The notes under the pieces: generated by a model
Seen by the model: only the letters and a program-made list of their open reading frames with translations
The model's database searches: none
Told to the model about the DNA's origin: nothing
Shown: in pieces, positions 43,221 to 50,439 of the stretch
Layout of the letters: each line of letters starts with the position of its first letter
Position numbering within the stretch: position 1 is the first letter of the stretch
NCBI GenBank assembly: GCA_963824195.1
Contig: CAWGOJ010000040.1
Coordinates: 62,001 to 126,000 of the forward strand
Direction: 5' to 3'
Length of the DNA: 64,000 nt
Origin: Bog-473 sp963824195
GTDB taxonomy: Bacteria > Actinomycetota > Acidimicrobiia > Acidimicrobiales > RAAP-2
Translations under genes and position numbers: made by a program

Positions 43221-43811
43221 TCAGCCGGGACGGTCGGCACGGACCACCACGAGGTCCCGCTCCGCCCACACGCCGGCCGCGTCGAACCCGGCGTCGGCCA
43301 GCCAGCCGAGCTGCTCGGCCAGCGTCGACGGCCGGTCGTAGGCGGCGCTCAGCGGCGTCACCGCGTCGGCCGGGTCGACCGGGATCACCACGTCGCCCAG
43401 CACGAAGCGGCCCCCGGGGCGCAGCAGGCCCCGCACCCGGGCGAACAGCGCGGCCTTGTCGTGGCCCTCGAGATGGTGCACGGCGAGGGCCGAGACGACC
43501 AGGTCGAAGGGCCCGGGGGGCAGCGGGTCGATCAGCTGGGCCACCACCAGCTCGACCGCCGGCCCAGGCAGCCGGGCGCGGGCCGCGTCGAGCATCGCCT
43601 CGTTCTTGTCGATCCCGACCGCCGCCGCTCCGCCGTGCCGCTCGAGCACGGCGGCCAGGGTCTCCCCGGTGCCGGTCCCGAGATCGAGCACCCTCGTCAC
43701 GGTCATCCCCTCGCTGGCCTCGGCCACCGCCTCCTGCAGGCGCCCGTAGGCCGGCACCTCGGCCCGCATCACGTCGAGGTAGGTGGCGGGGTCGAAACCG
43801 GACTGGCTCAT
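43221..43811 (-). CDS. class I SAM-dependent methyltransferase
   Basis: A 196-residue methyltransferase. Motif I VLDLGTGTGETLAAVL is near residues 41-56, the acidic end of strand 2 is GIDKNEAMLDAA, and LIDPLPPGPFDLVVSALAVHHL forms motifs II/III with VHHLEGHDKAALF. Then RPGGRFVLGDVVIPV follows. The substrate is unknown; AVHHLEG patterns occur in small-molecule and trans-aconitate-type methyltransferases. It starts with ATG overlapping the upstream membrane-protein stop by 4 bases, so the two are co-translated. Confidence 0.85.
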   Translation of the reverse strand: MSQSGFDPATYLDVMRAEVPAYGRLQEAVAEASEGMTVTRVLDLGTGTGETLAAVLERHGGAAAVGIDKNEAMLDAARARLPGPAVELVVAQLIDPLPPGPFDLVVSALAVHHLEGHDKAALFARVRGLLRPGGRFVLGDVVIPVDPADAVTPLSAAYDRPSTLAEQLGWLADAGFDAAGVWAERDLVVVRADRPG

Positions 43812-44251
43812 GACGACAGCAGGGCCTCTCGCCGGGTCCAGGCCCAGTGCAGGACGAAGACGGACAGGCCCAGGGTCACGAGGTTAATGGCGAGCTCCAC
43901 CAGGCCGTTGGCGCCCTTGCCCCAGACCCCGTGCTCCAGGTCGTAGAGCACGTCCATCCCGAAGAGGTAGAGCCCCGCCCCACCGCCCACGAGAAGCCAG
44001 AACAGGGCCGCCCGCCGCGCCGTCACGAGGCAGTACGAGGCGGCGACCAGGCACAGCGCCAGCCAGCCGTCGGCCAGGGGGAAGGCGTCCTCGAACTGGG
44101 TGTACGCCGCGCCCGTCTCCGACGCCACGAGGGAGCGGTGGACCAGCCAGGCGACCCAGTAGGCGGCGATGAGCGCCGCGGCGCCGAGCAGCACGCCGGC
44201 CATCGTCCGGCGCTCCCTGGCATCGACGGTTGCGCCCGGTGGTGCGGCCAC
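43808..44251 (-). CDS. four-helix membrane protein of unknown function
   Basis: A 147-residue membrane protein with helices near residues 18-35 (AGVLLGAAALIAAYWVAWL), 62-82 (WLALCLVAASYCLVTA), 86-105 (ALFWLLVGGGAGLYLFGMDVL) and 118-136 (LVELAINLVTLGLSVFVLHW). Conserved-looking loop residues are DVLYDLEHGVW. I do not recognise a family with confidence. GTG 44251 is chosen because TACCCT lies 6 nt upstream (leaderless); an ATG 13 codons earlier is possible. Its stop overlaps the methyltransferase start by 4 bases (ATGA), which makes them a two-gene operon. Confidence 0.7.
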   Translation of the reverse strand: MAAPPGATVDARERRTMAGVLLGAAALIAAYWVAWLVHRSLVASETGAAYTQFEDAFPLADGWLALCLVAASYCLVTARRAALFWLLVGGGAGLYLFGMDVLYDLEHGVWGKGANGLVELAINLVTLGLSVFVLHWAWTRREALLSS

Positions 44252-44257
44252 CAGGGC

Positions 44258-44263
44258 AGGGTA
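44258..44263 (-). promoter_or_regulatory. leaderless -10 box for the membrane protein / methyltransferase pair
   Basis: TACCCT on the minus strand, 6 nt before GTG 44251. Confidence 0.4.
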
Positions 44264-44327
44264 ACCCCCGTCCGGCCGGAAATGGCCCATGCAGTCCGGC
44301 CCAATGGTGATGACCGGAACACCCCGA

Positions 44328-44416
44328 TTGTGCGGTTGCACTGCGCACAAAATGGGGAATCGATGCACGCTGCTTCATCCGAAATGGGATGGGAAGAAAC
44401 ATCGTGAATTGATGCA
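44328..44416. promoter_or_regulatory. repeat-rich upstream region of the AT-hook-like gene
   Basis: A less GC-rich stretch. TTGTGCG at 44328-44334 and CGCACAA at 44344-44350 form a perfect 7-bp inverted repeat with a 9-base spacer. GAATCGATGCA (44357-44367) recurs as GAATTGATGCA (44406-44416). AATGGG occurs three times before the ATG. It is a likely regulatory region for the plus-strand gene at 44449. Confidence 0.45.
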
Positions 44417-44448
44417 TATGGTTGTTCGCAGCGCGTCACAATGGGAGC

Positions 44449-44877
44449 ATGGCAACCAAGGCAAGAACTCCGGCTCCTCGCAAGCCCATGAGCACCGGCC
44501 ACAAGGCCGCCCTCGCTCGTGGACGCGCCGAGAGTGCATCCGTCCGCCACTATCTCGAGGCGCTCGAGACGTCCAAGCCCAAACGGGGCCGCAAGCGCAC
44601 CCCGGCCTCCATCGACCGCCGGCTGGCGGCGATCGAGTCCCAGCTCGCCACGGCCGACGCGCTCACCCGGCTCCACCTGCTCCAGGAGCAGAAGGACCTT
44701 CTCGACGAGCGCTCCCGGGGCAACCAGGTGAAGGACCTGAGCGCGCTCGAGAAGCAGTTCATCAAAGTGGCCAAGGCCTACGGCGAGCGCAAGGGCATCA
44801 CCTACAGCACCTGGCGGGCGGCGGGCGTGAGCGCCGCCGTCCTCCAGAAGGCCGAGATCTCACGCGCCCGGACCTGA
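44449..44877 (+). CDS. basic helical protein with an AT-hook-like motif, possible nucleoid protein
   Basis: A 142-residue cytoplasmic protein I cannot place in a named family. The N-terminal ~55 residues are rich in Lys, Arg and Ala (MATKARTPAPRKPMSTGHKAALARGRAE) and include KPKRGRKRTP, close to an AT-hook core. Residues about 57-95 form a heptad-like helix (IDRRLAAIESQLATADALTRLHLLQEQKDLLDE). The C-terminus AKAYGERKGITYSTWRAAGVSAAVLQKAEIS looks like a helix-turn-helix. Together this suggests a DNA-binding or nucleoid-associated protein (inference). ATG 44449 is the start; CACAAT stands 6 nt upstream and could be a leaderless -10. It is convergent with the wall-amidase-like gene. Confidence 0.65.
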   Translation: MATKARTPAPRKPMSTGHKAALARGRAESASVRHYLEALETSKPKRGRKRTPASIDRRLAAIESQLATADALTRLHLLQEQKDLLDERSRGNQVKDLSALEKQFIKVAKAYGERKGITYSTWRAAGVSAAVLQKAEISRART

Positions 44878-44882
44878 CCGGG

Positions 44883-45908
44883 TCACCCGCCGGGCGCCGG
44901 CCCTTTTGGCATCCGGGTCGGCTTGGCGGCCTCTGAGTTCTGGCCCCCCGGAGCAGCCGGCGCGAGGTACTGCTCGATGGCCTGGGCCAGGCCACCCGCG
45001 ATCACGGCCTGGCCCGACGGGCTGGCGGCCAGGCTGCCCTCGTAGGGGTCGGTGATGAACAGCGGCTCGATGAGCGCGCCCGGCATCTCGCTCGGCGTCG
45101 TGAACCACCCGGGATCGGACGGGCCGAGCAGCAGCAGGTGGCCGTAGTCGGCTGCCGCCGTGCTGAGCGCCGGGCCGCCGAGCTGGCTGTCGTCGACGAC
45201 GCCGAGATTGGGGATCCCCCAGCCCTGGGCGTTCATGGCGGCGAGGACGTCGTTCTGGACCAGGGTCGCCAGGCGGAGGTTCTGCGCCGAGAAGGGCCGG
45301 GCGGTGTCGAAGCCCGTCACGGCGCCGGCGTCGTACGAGGAGCCGCCGGCATCGAAGTAGATGCCCACGAGGACGTCCGCCTTGGCCATGTCGGCGCAGA
45401 CGTCCCGGGCCGCTACGTCGTCGTGGACGCCCTGGACCGTGAAGAGATTGCCCGAGACGTCGCCGGGCAGGGGGCGGATCACCGTCTCCGCCCCGGTGCG
45501 CGACACCACCACCGTGAACCCCTTGGCCCGGAGGAGGTTCATGGCGTCGAGCTCGACCGGGAGCGTCTCGTCGGCCTCCTCAATGGTCTGGCCCGACTGG
45601 GTCTCCCCCACGCCACCCGGATCGATGCCGCCGTGGCCGGCGTCGAGGAAGACGGTCAGGTGGCGGTCGCCCGACTTCGGCGGGTACTCCACGCACGCCC
45701 CGGGCTCGAAGTACTTCGCGTCGATGGCGCGTCCGGTGGCCAACGGGCGGGCGGGCGAAGCCCGGAGCGTGGCGCCCGACGCGCACGACGGCGCCGCGAC
45801 GACGGCGACGGCGACGGCCGCGACGACGAGCGCGAGCGCGTGCCGGCGGCGAATCCACAGCGAGCCCACAGCCCGTCCCTGGGCGCGCGTCACGGTCCGC
45901 TTGTGCAT
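44883..45908 (-). CDS. secreted N-acetylmuramoyl-L-alanine amidase-like protein (Amidase_3), atypical active site
   Basis: A 341-residue exported protein. The signal peptide has RRRHALALVVAAVAVAVVAAPSCASG near residues 20-45. The catalytic domain starts at LTVFLDAGHGGIDPGG, where His is the first zinc ligand. A glutamate-bearing helix follows (TIEEADETLPVELDAMNLLRAKGFTVVVSRTG). In zinc amidases the second His is in a SIHANA-type strand end. Here the corresponding ADVLVGIYFDAGG has no His, so one zinc ligand seems missing. Function may be lost or altered. TATGGT lies 9 nt before the ATG, giving it its own promoter although it follows purQ by 68 bases. Confidence 0.75.
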   Translation of the reverse strand: MHKRTVTRAQGRAVGSLWIRRRHALALVVAAVAVAVVAAPSCASGATLRASPARPLATGRAIDAKYFEPGACVEYPPKSGDRHLTVFLDAGHGGIDPGGVGETQSGQTIEEADETLPVELDAMNLLRAKGFTVVVSRTGAETVIRPLPGDVSGNLFTVQGVHDDVAARDVCADMAKADVLVGIYFDAGGSSYDAGAVTGFDTARPFSAQNLRLATLVQNDVLAAMNAQGWGIPNLGVVDDSQLGGPALSTAAADYGHLLLLGPSDPGWFTTPSEMPGALIEPLFITDPYEGSLAASPSGQAVIAGGLAQAIEQYLAPAAPGGQNSEAAKPTRMPKGPAPGG

Positions 45909-45917
45909 ACAGGTGCA

Positions 45918-45923
45918 ACCATA
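45918..45923 (-). promoter_or_regulatory. -10 box for the amidase-like gene
   Basis: TATGGT on the minus strand, 9 nt before ATG 45908, inside the gap after purQ. Confidence 0.4.
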
Positions 45924-45976
45924 CGGAGCACGGCTGAAGATTTGATGACGCGTGCGCCCGGGTGGCGCGCGCGTGC

Positions 45977-46663
45977 CTACGCGGCCGCGCTGGTGGCGGC
46001 GGCCGAGACGAGCGAGCGCAGCAGCACCAACCCGTCCTCGGAGCCGAGCAGCGTGGAGCTGGCGCGTTCGGGGTGGGGCATGAGGCCGACCACGTTGCCC
46101 GCCTCGTTGGCGATGCCGGCGATGGCGTCGATCGACCCGTTGGGGTTCTCGCCGTCGGCGTAGCGCAGCACGATCCGGTCCTCGGCCTGCAGGCGGTGCA
46201 GCGTGTCGGCATCGCAGGTGTAATTCCCCGAGAAGTGGTTGATGGGCATGACGAGCTCGTCGCCCACCGCCGCCCCGCACGTGAGCACCGACGAGGTCGA
46301 GGTGACCACCAGGCGGACCGGCTGGCACAAGAAGCGCAGCCGCCCGTTCTTCTGCAGCGCGCCCGGCAGCAGGCCCGCCTCGGTCAGCACCTGGAAGCCG
46401 TTGCAGATGCCGACGACGGGCCCGCCGGAGCGGGCGAAGTCGTTGACCGCCTCCATCACGGGCGAGAAGCGGGCCAGGGCGCCCGGGCGCAGGTAGTCGC
46501 CGTGGGCGAAGCCGCCGGGCAGGACGACGGCGTCGACCCCCCGGAGGTGCGCGTCACCGTGCCAGAGGAGCACGCCTTCGGCGCCGACGGCCTCGACGGC
46601 CTGGACGACGTCGTGCTCGCAATTGCTCCCGGGGAAGACGACGACGCCGATACGCGGGGCCAC
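45977..46663 (-). CDS. purQ: phosphoribosylformylglycinamidine synthase, glutaminase subunit PurQ
   Basis: A 228-residue class I glutamine amidotransferase that supplies ammonia to PurL. IGVVVFPGSNCEHD is at the start, VLPGGFAHGDYLRPGALA near residues 48-65, nucleophile Cys in VGICNGFQVL near 85-94, and the His/Glu pair in GLMPHPERA near 199-207. Its GTG start directly abuts the purS TGA, so translation is coupled. It is the last gene of the purA-D-B-C-S-Q operon; purL, its partner, is in the other operon. Confidence 0.95.
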   Translation of the reverse strand: MAPRIGVVVFPGSNCEHDVVQAVEAVGAEGVLLWHGDAHLRGVDAVVLPGGFAHGDYLRPGALARFSPVMEAVNDFARSGGPVVGICNGFQVLTEAGLLPGALQKNGRLRFLCQPVRLVVTSTSSVLTCGAAVGDELVMPINHFSGNYTCDADTLHRLQAEDRIVLRYADGENPNGSIDAIAGIANEAGNVVGLMPHPERASSTLLGSEDGLVLLRSLVSAAATSAAA

Positions 46664-46915
46664 TCAGATCGCCTCGAGCTCGAGCCGGCTCTGCTCTATG
46701 ACCGGGTTGGCCAGCAACCGGTCGGCCAGCTCGGTCGCCGTGGTGCGCGCCGCACCCTCGTCGGGGGCGTCGACCTCGAAGCTGAAGGACCGGCCGGCCC
46801 GCACATGGGCCACCCCGTCGAAGCCGAGCGCGGGCAGCGCCCGCTCAATGGTCGCCCCTTCGGGGTCCGCGATGCCGGGCCGCAACTGCACCTCCACGCG
46901 CGCCCGGAACCTCAT
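46664..46915 (-). CDS. purS: phosphoribosylformylglycinamidine synthase subunit PurS
   Basis: An 83-residue small subunit bridging PurL and PurQ in the FGAM synthase complex. RVEVQLRPGIADPEGATIERALPALGFDGVAHVRAGRSFSFEV matches the ferredoxin-like PurS fold; the end ADRLLANPVIEQSRLEL is typical. Its ATG overlaps the purC stop by 4 bases (ATGA), and its stop touches the purQ start. Confidence 0.95.
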   Translation of the reverse strand: MRFRARVEVQLRPGIADPEGATIERALPALGFDGVAHVRAGRSFSFEVDAPDEGAARTTATELADRLLANPVIEQSRLELEAI

Positions 46916-47808
46916 GTGGTGGCACCGTACCAGTCACCCAGCGAGCGCCCGGTGACACGCTCGTACGCCGCGATGTAGCGCTCCGACATGGCCGTCGTCA
47001 CCTCCGGCGGCAACGGCGGCGGGGGCGGCGTGCGGTCCCAGGGCTGCTCGGCCAGCCAGTCGCGCAGGGGCTGCTTGTCGAAGGCGGGCGGTGTCGTCCC
47101 CGGCACGACCGCATCCGCCGGCCACAGCCGCGACGAGTCCGGCGTGCACACCTCGTCGCACAGGCAGAGCACGCCGTCCACGTAGCCGAGCTCGAACTTG
47201 GTGTCGGCCAGGATGAAGCCGGCCGCGGCGGCCCGGGCCGCGGCACGGCGGTACAGCTCGAGACAGACGGCCTGCGCCGCCAGGGCCGACTCGGCGCCCA
47301 CCAGGTCGACGGCCTCCGCCATGCCGATGTTGAGGTCGTGCCCCTCGGCCGCCTTGGTGGAGGGGGTGAAGATCGGCTTCTCCAGCTTGCTGGCCAGCAG
47401 CAGCCCCTCGGGCATCTCCATACCGTGCACCCGGCCCGAGCGCTCGTACTCCTCCCAAGCCTGGCCGGCGAGGTACCCCCGCACGATGCACTCGAGAGGG
47501 AGCATCTCGGCCCGGCGGACCAGGACGGCCCGGCCGGCCCACTCGGGCGGCAGCGCCACGCCCCCGAGCGCGGCGGAGATCTCGACCGGGTCGGCGGCGA
47601 GCAGCGTGCCCGGTACGACGTCGGCCATCTCGTCGAACCAGAAGCAGGTCATGGCGGTGAGCACCCGGCCCTTGTCGGGGATCGGCTCGGCCATGATGAC
47701 GTCGAACGCGCTCACCCGGTCCGAGGCGACCATGACGAGGCGGTCCTCTCCGGCGTCGTAGAGCTCGCGCACCTTGCCCGAGAGGACCCGCGGCAGGTCC
47801 ATCGTCAC
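46912..47808 (-). CDS. purC: phosphoribosylaminoimidazole-succinocarboxamide synthase (SAICAR synthetase)
   Basis: A 298-residue ATP-dependent ligase joining CAIR and aspartate. It has SGKVRELYDAGEDRLVMVASDRVSAFDVIMAEPIPDKGRVLTAMTCFWF at the N-terminus, LPLECIVRGYLAGQAWEEY near residues 106-124 and LADTKFELGYVDG near 202-214, all PurC signatures. The length fits the fungal/actinobacterial-type monodomain enzyme (about 290-300). The GTG at 47808 or the ATG two codons later is the start. The gap to purB is a hexanucleotide repeat rich in GAGGG that can act as a ribosome-binding site. Confidence 0.94.
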   Translation of the reverse strand: MTMDLPRVLSGKVRELYDAGEDRLVMVASDRVSAFDVIMAEPIPDKGRVLTAMTCFWFDEMADVVPGTLLAADPVEISAALGGVALPPEWAGRAVLVRRAEMLPLECIVRGYLAGQAWEEYERSGRVHGMEMPEGLLLASKLEKPIFTPSTKAAEGHDLNIGMAEAVDLVGAESALAAQAVCLELYRRAAARAAAAGFILADTKFELGYVDGVLCLCDEVCTPDSSRLWPADAVVPGTTPPAFDKQPLRDWLAEQPWDRTPPPPPLPPEVTTAMSERYIAAYERVTGRSLGDWYGATT

Positions 47809-47814
47809 TGAGCG

Positions 47815-47850
47815 ACCCTCACCCTCGCCCTCACCCTCGCCCTCGCCCTC
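47815..47850 (-). repeat. hexanucleotide repeat (GAGGGC/GAGGGT) x6 between purB and purC
   Basis: On the minus strand the purB TGA runs straight into six GAGGGY units, then CGCTCA and the purC GTG. Each unit is Shine-Dalgarno-like. Such a perfect-period array can change length by slippage, altering purC spacing and perhaps translation. Confidence 0.75.
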
Positions 47851-49153
47851 ACAGCGCCGCCAGCGCGTCGGCGAAGCGGTCCACGTGGCGCAGGGTACGG
47901 GACAGGTCGAAGGCGCCGTCGAGCTGCTCGGCGCTGAGCGTCACGTCCGGGTCGGCCTCGAGCACGGCGCGCAGCGGGCGCCGCTCGGACCAGGCCGCTC
48001 GCGCGTCGCGCTGCACGATCCGGTAGGCCTCGTCACGCGTCAGGCCGGCGGAGACGAGCGCCAGGAGGACGGACTGGGAGAAGACGAGCCCGAGCGTGCC
48101 CTCGGTCAGGTTCTCGAGCGCCCGCTCGGGGTGGATGACCAGCCCCGAGGCCAGCCCGGTGGCCTTGCGCAGCACGTAGGCGGCCAGCATGGACGCGTCG
48201 GGCAGCGCCACCCGCTCCACCGAGCTGTGCGAGATGTCGCGCTCGTGCCACAGCGCCACGTCTTCGAGGCCCGCGCCGAGATACCCGCGCAGCAGCCGCG
48301 CCAGGCCGCAGAGCCGCTCCGAGAGGATCGGGTTGCGCTTGTGCGGCATGGCCGAGCTCCCCTTCTGCCCGGCGCCGAACGGCTCCTCCGCCTCGCCGAG
48401 CTCACTGCGGGCCAGGTGGCGGATCTCGGTGCACATGAGCTCGACCGTGGCGCCGACGGACGCGCAGGCGTAGAAGAACTCGGCGTGGCGGTCACGGGCG
48501 ATCACCTGGGTCGCCGGCACCGGCGTCAGGCCGAGCGCGGCACAGACGCGGGCCTCGACCTCGGGGTCGATGTTGGAGTAGGTACCGACCGCGCCCGACA
48601 GCTTGCCGACGGCGACGGCCTCGCGGGCGGCCCGCATGCGACGCCGGTCGCGGTCCGCCTGCAGGGCCCACAGCGCGAACTTGGCCCCGAAGGTGGTCGG
48701 CTCGGCGTGCATGCCGTGCGTGCGCCCCGTCACGGGCACGTGCAGCAACTCGAGCGCCCGCGCCTTGAGCGCCGCCACGAAGGCGTCGAGGTCGGCCAGC
48801 AGGAGGTCGGCCGCCCGCGTGAGGGTGGCGCACAGTGCGGTGTCCACGACGTCGGACGAGGTCAGCCCGTAGTGGATGTGCGAACCCGCCGGCGCGCCGA
48901 TGCGCTCCTGCACGACGTCGACGAAGGCGGCCACGTCGTGGTCCGTCACCTTCTCGCGCTCGAGGACGTCGGCGACGAAGACGTCGTCGACCACCGGCGC
49001 CTTGGCCCGGCAGGTGGCCGCCTCGTCCTGCGGCACGACCCCCACGGCGGCCTGGGCCTCGGTGGCCAGGAGCTCCACCTCGAGCCAGAGGGAGAAGCGG
49101 GCGGCGTCGCTGAACAGCGCGGCCATGTCGGGCGGCGAGTAGCGCGGGATCAT
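47849..49153 (-). CDS. purB: adenylosuccinate lyase
   Basis: A 434-residue fumarase/aspartase-superfamily enzyme acting twice in purine synthesis (SAICAR to AICAR, and adenylosuccinate to AMP). The signature loop GSSAMPHKRNPI is near residues 264-275, HYGLTSSDVVDTA near 97-109 and TGRTHGMHAEPTTFG near 150-164. It starts with ATG overlapping the purD stop by 4 bases. Length is normal. Confidence 0.95.
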   Translation of the reverse strand: MIPRYSPPDMAALFSDAARFSLWLEVELLATEAQAAVGVVPQDEAATCRAKAPVVDDVFVADVLEREKVTDHDVAAFVDVVQERIGAPAGSHIHYGLTSSDVVDTALCATLTRAADLLLADLDAFVAALKARALELLHVPVTGRTHGMHAEPTTFGAKFALWALQADRDRRRMRAAREAVAVGKLSGAVGTYSNIDPEVEARVCAALGLTPVPATQVIARDRHAEFFYACASVGATVELMCTEIRHLARSELGEAEEPFGAGQKGSSAMPHKRNPILSERLCGLARLLRGYLGAGLEDVALWHERDISHSSVERVALPDASMLAAYVLRKATGLASGLVIHPERALENLTEGTLGLVFSQSVLLALVSAGLTRDEAYRIVQRDARAAWSERRPLRAVLEADPDVTLSAEQLDGAFDLSRTLRHVDRFADALAAL

Positions 49154-50439
49154 CCCGCACCCTCCCCGGCCACCGCCGGCGCGGCGCCGGCCGCCCGGGC
49201 TGCGATGTCGTGGCGCATCTGCACGCCCTCCCAGTCAATCGGCTCGGCGGCGGCGTAGGCGCGGTCGCGCGCCTCGGCGAGCGTCGGGGCGGTGGCCGTG
49301 ACGCCCAGCACGCGCCCACCGGCCGTGTAGAACGGCCCGTTGGGGGTGTGGCGCCGGGTGCCGGCGTGGAACACGGTGGCGCCGTCGACGGCGGCGACCG
49401 ACTGGCCGGACGGGGTCAGCCCCTCAATGGGGTCCCCGGTGCGCGGGTGCTCGGGGTAGCCCTGCGAGGCCATGACGACGCACACGGCGGCATCGCCCGA
49501 GAAGGCGGGCGGGGCCGCGTCCTCCAGCGCCCCGTTCGCCACGGCGAGGAACAGCTCGGCCGGGTCCGACGCCAAGAGGGGGAGCACCACCTGGGCCTCG
49601 GGGTCGCCGAAGCGCACGTTGTACTCAATGACCTTGACGCCCACAGGGGTCAACATGAGCCCGGCGTAGAGCACGCCCCGGTAGTCGATGCCGCGGCGGC
49701 GCAGCTCCTCGACGAGAGGCAGGACGGCGGTGTCCATCAGGCGGCCCACCGTGCCGGCGTCGAGGTCGGGCATCGGCGCGTAGGCGCCCATGCCCCCGGT
49801 GTTGGGCCCCGCATCGCCGTCGCCGATCCGCTTGAAGTCCTGGGCCGGGACGAGGGGTACGGCGCGGGTCCCGTCGCACAGGACGAGCAGCGAGCACTCC
49901 TCGCCGTCGAGCCCCTCTTCAATCACGATGTGGCGCCCCGCGTCGCCGAAGGACGCCCCCGACAGCTTGGCGCTGACGTCGGCGCGGGCCTCGTCGAGGG
50001 TCCTGGCCACCAGGACGCCCTTGCCGGCCGCCAGGCCGTCCGTCTTGATCACCCAGGGCCCGGGCAGGGTCTCGAGGTAGTCCAACGCGGCGCCGGTCTC
50101 GAGCGCGTCGAAGGTCGAGAAGCGCGCCGTCGGGACGCCGGCTGCGCTGAGGACCTCCTTCATGAAGGCCTTGGACCCCTCGAGCAGCGCTCCGTCGGCG
50201 CCCGGGCCCATGACGGCCCTCCCCGCGGACCGCAGGCTGTCGGCCAGGCCGTCGACGAGGGGCGCCTCGGGGCCGACCACGTACAGGTCGGCCTCTACCT
50301 CCTCCACCGGCGCGTCGGTCACGGTGATGGGCGCCGCCATGCCGGGGTTGCCCGGCGTGACGACGACGTCCGCCGTGCGGGCCAGGGTGTGGGCGAGCGC
50401 GTGCTCGCGGCCCCCACTGCCGACGACGCAGACCCTCAC
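49150..50439 (-). CDS. purD: phosphoribosylamine-glycine ligase (GAR synthetase)
   Basis: A 429-residue ATP-grasp enzyme joining phosphoribosylamine and glycine, the second purine step. The start VRVCVVGSGGREHALAHTLAR is typical. ATP-grasp elements PWVIKTDGLAAGKGVLVARTL near residues 135-155 and VEEGLDGEECSLLVLCDG (here IEEGLDG) follow. AQDFKRIGDGDAGPNTGGMGAYAP and YNVRFGDPEAQVVLP complete the active site. Its GTG start overlaps the purA stop by 4 bases (GTGA). Confidence 0.95.
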   Translation of the reverse strand: MRVCVVGSGGREHALAHTLARTADVVVTPGNPGMAAPITVTDAPVEEVEADLYVVGPEAPLVDGLADSLRSAGRAVMGPGADGALLEGSKAFMKEVLSAAGVPTARFSTFDALETGAALDYLETLPGPWVIKTDGLAAGKGVLVARTLDEARADVSAKLSGASFGDAGRHIVIEEGLDGEECSLLVLCDGTRAVPLVPAQDFKRIGDGDAGPNTGGMGAYAPMPDLDAGTVGRLMDTAVLPLVEELRRRGIDYRGVLYAGLMLTPVGVKVIEYNVRFGDPEAQVVLPLLASDPAELFLAVANGALEDAAPPAFSGDAAVCVVMASQGYPEHPRTGDPIEGLTPSGQSVAAVDGATVFHAGTRRHTPNGPFYTAGGRVLGVTATAPTLAEARDRAYAAAEPIDWEGVQMRHDIAARAAGAAPAVAGEGAG

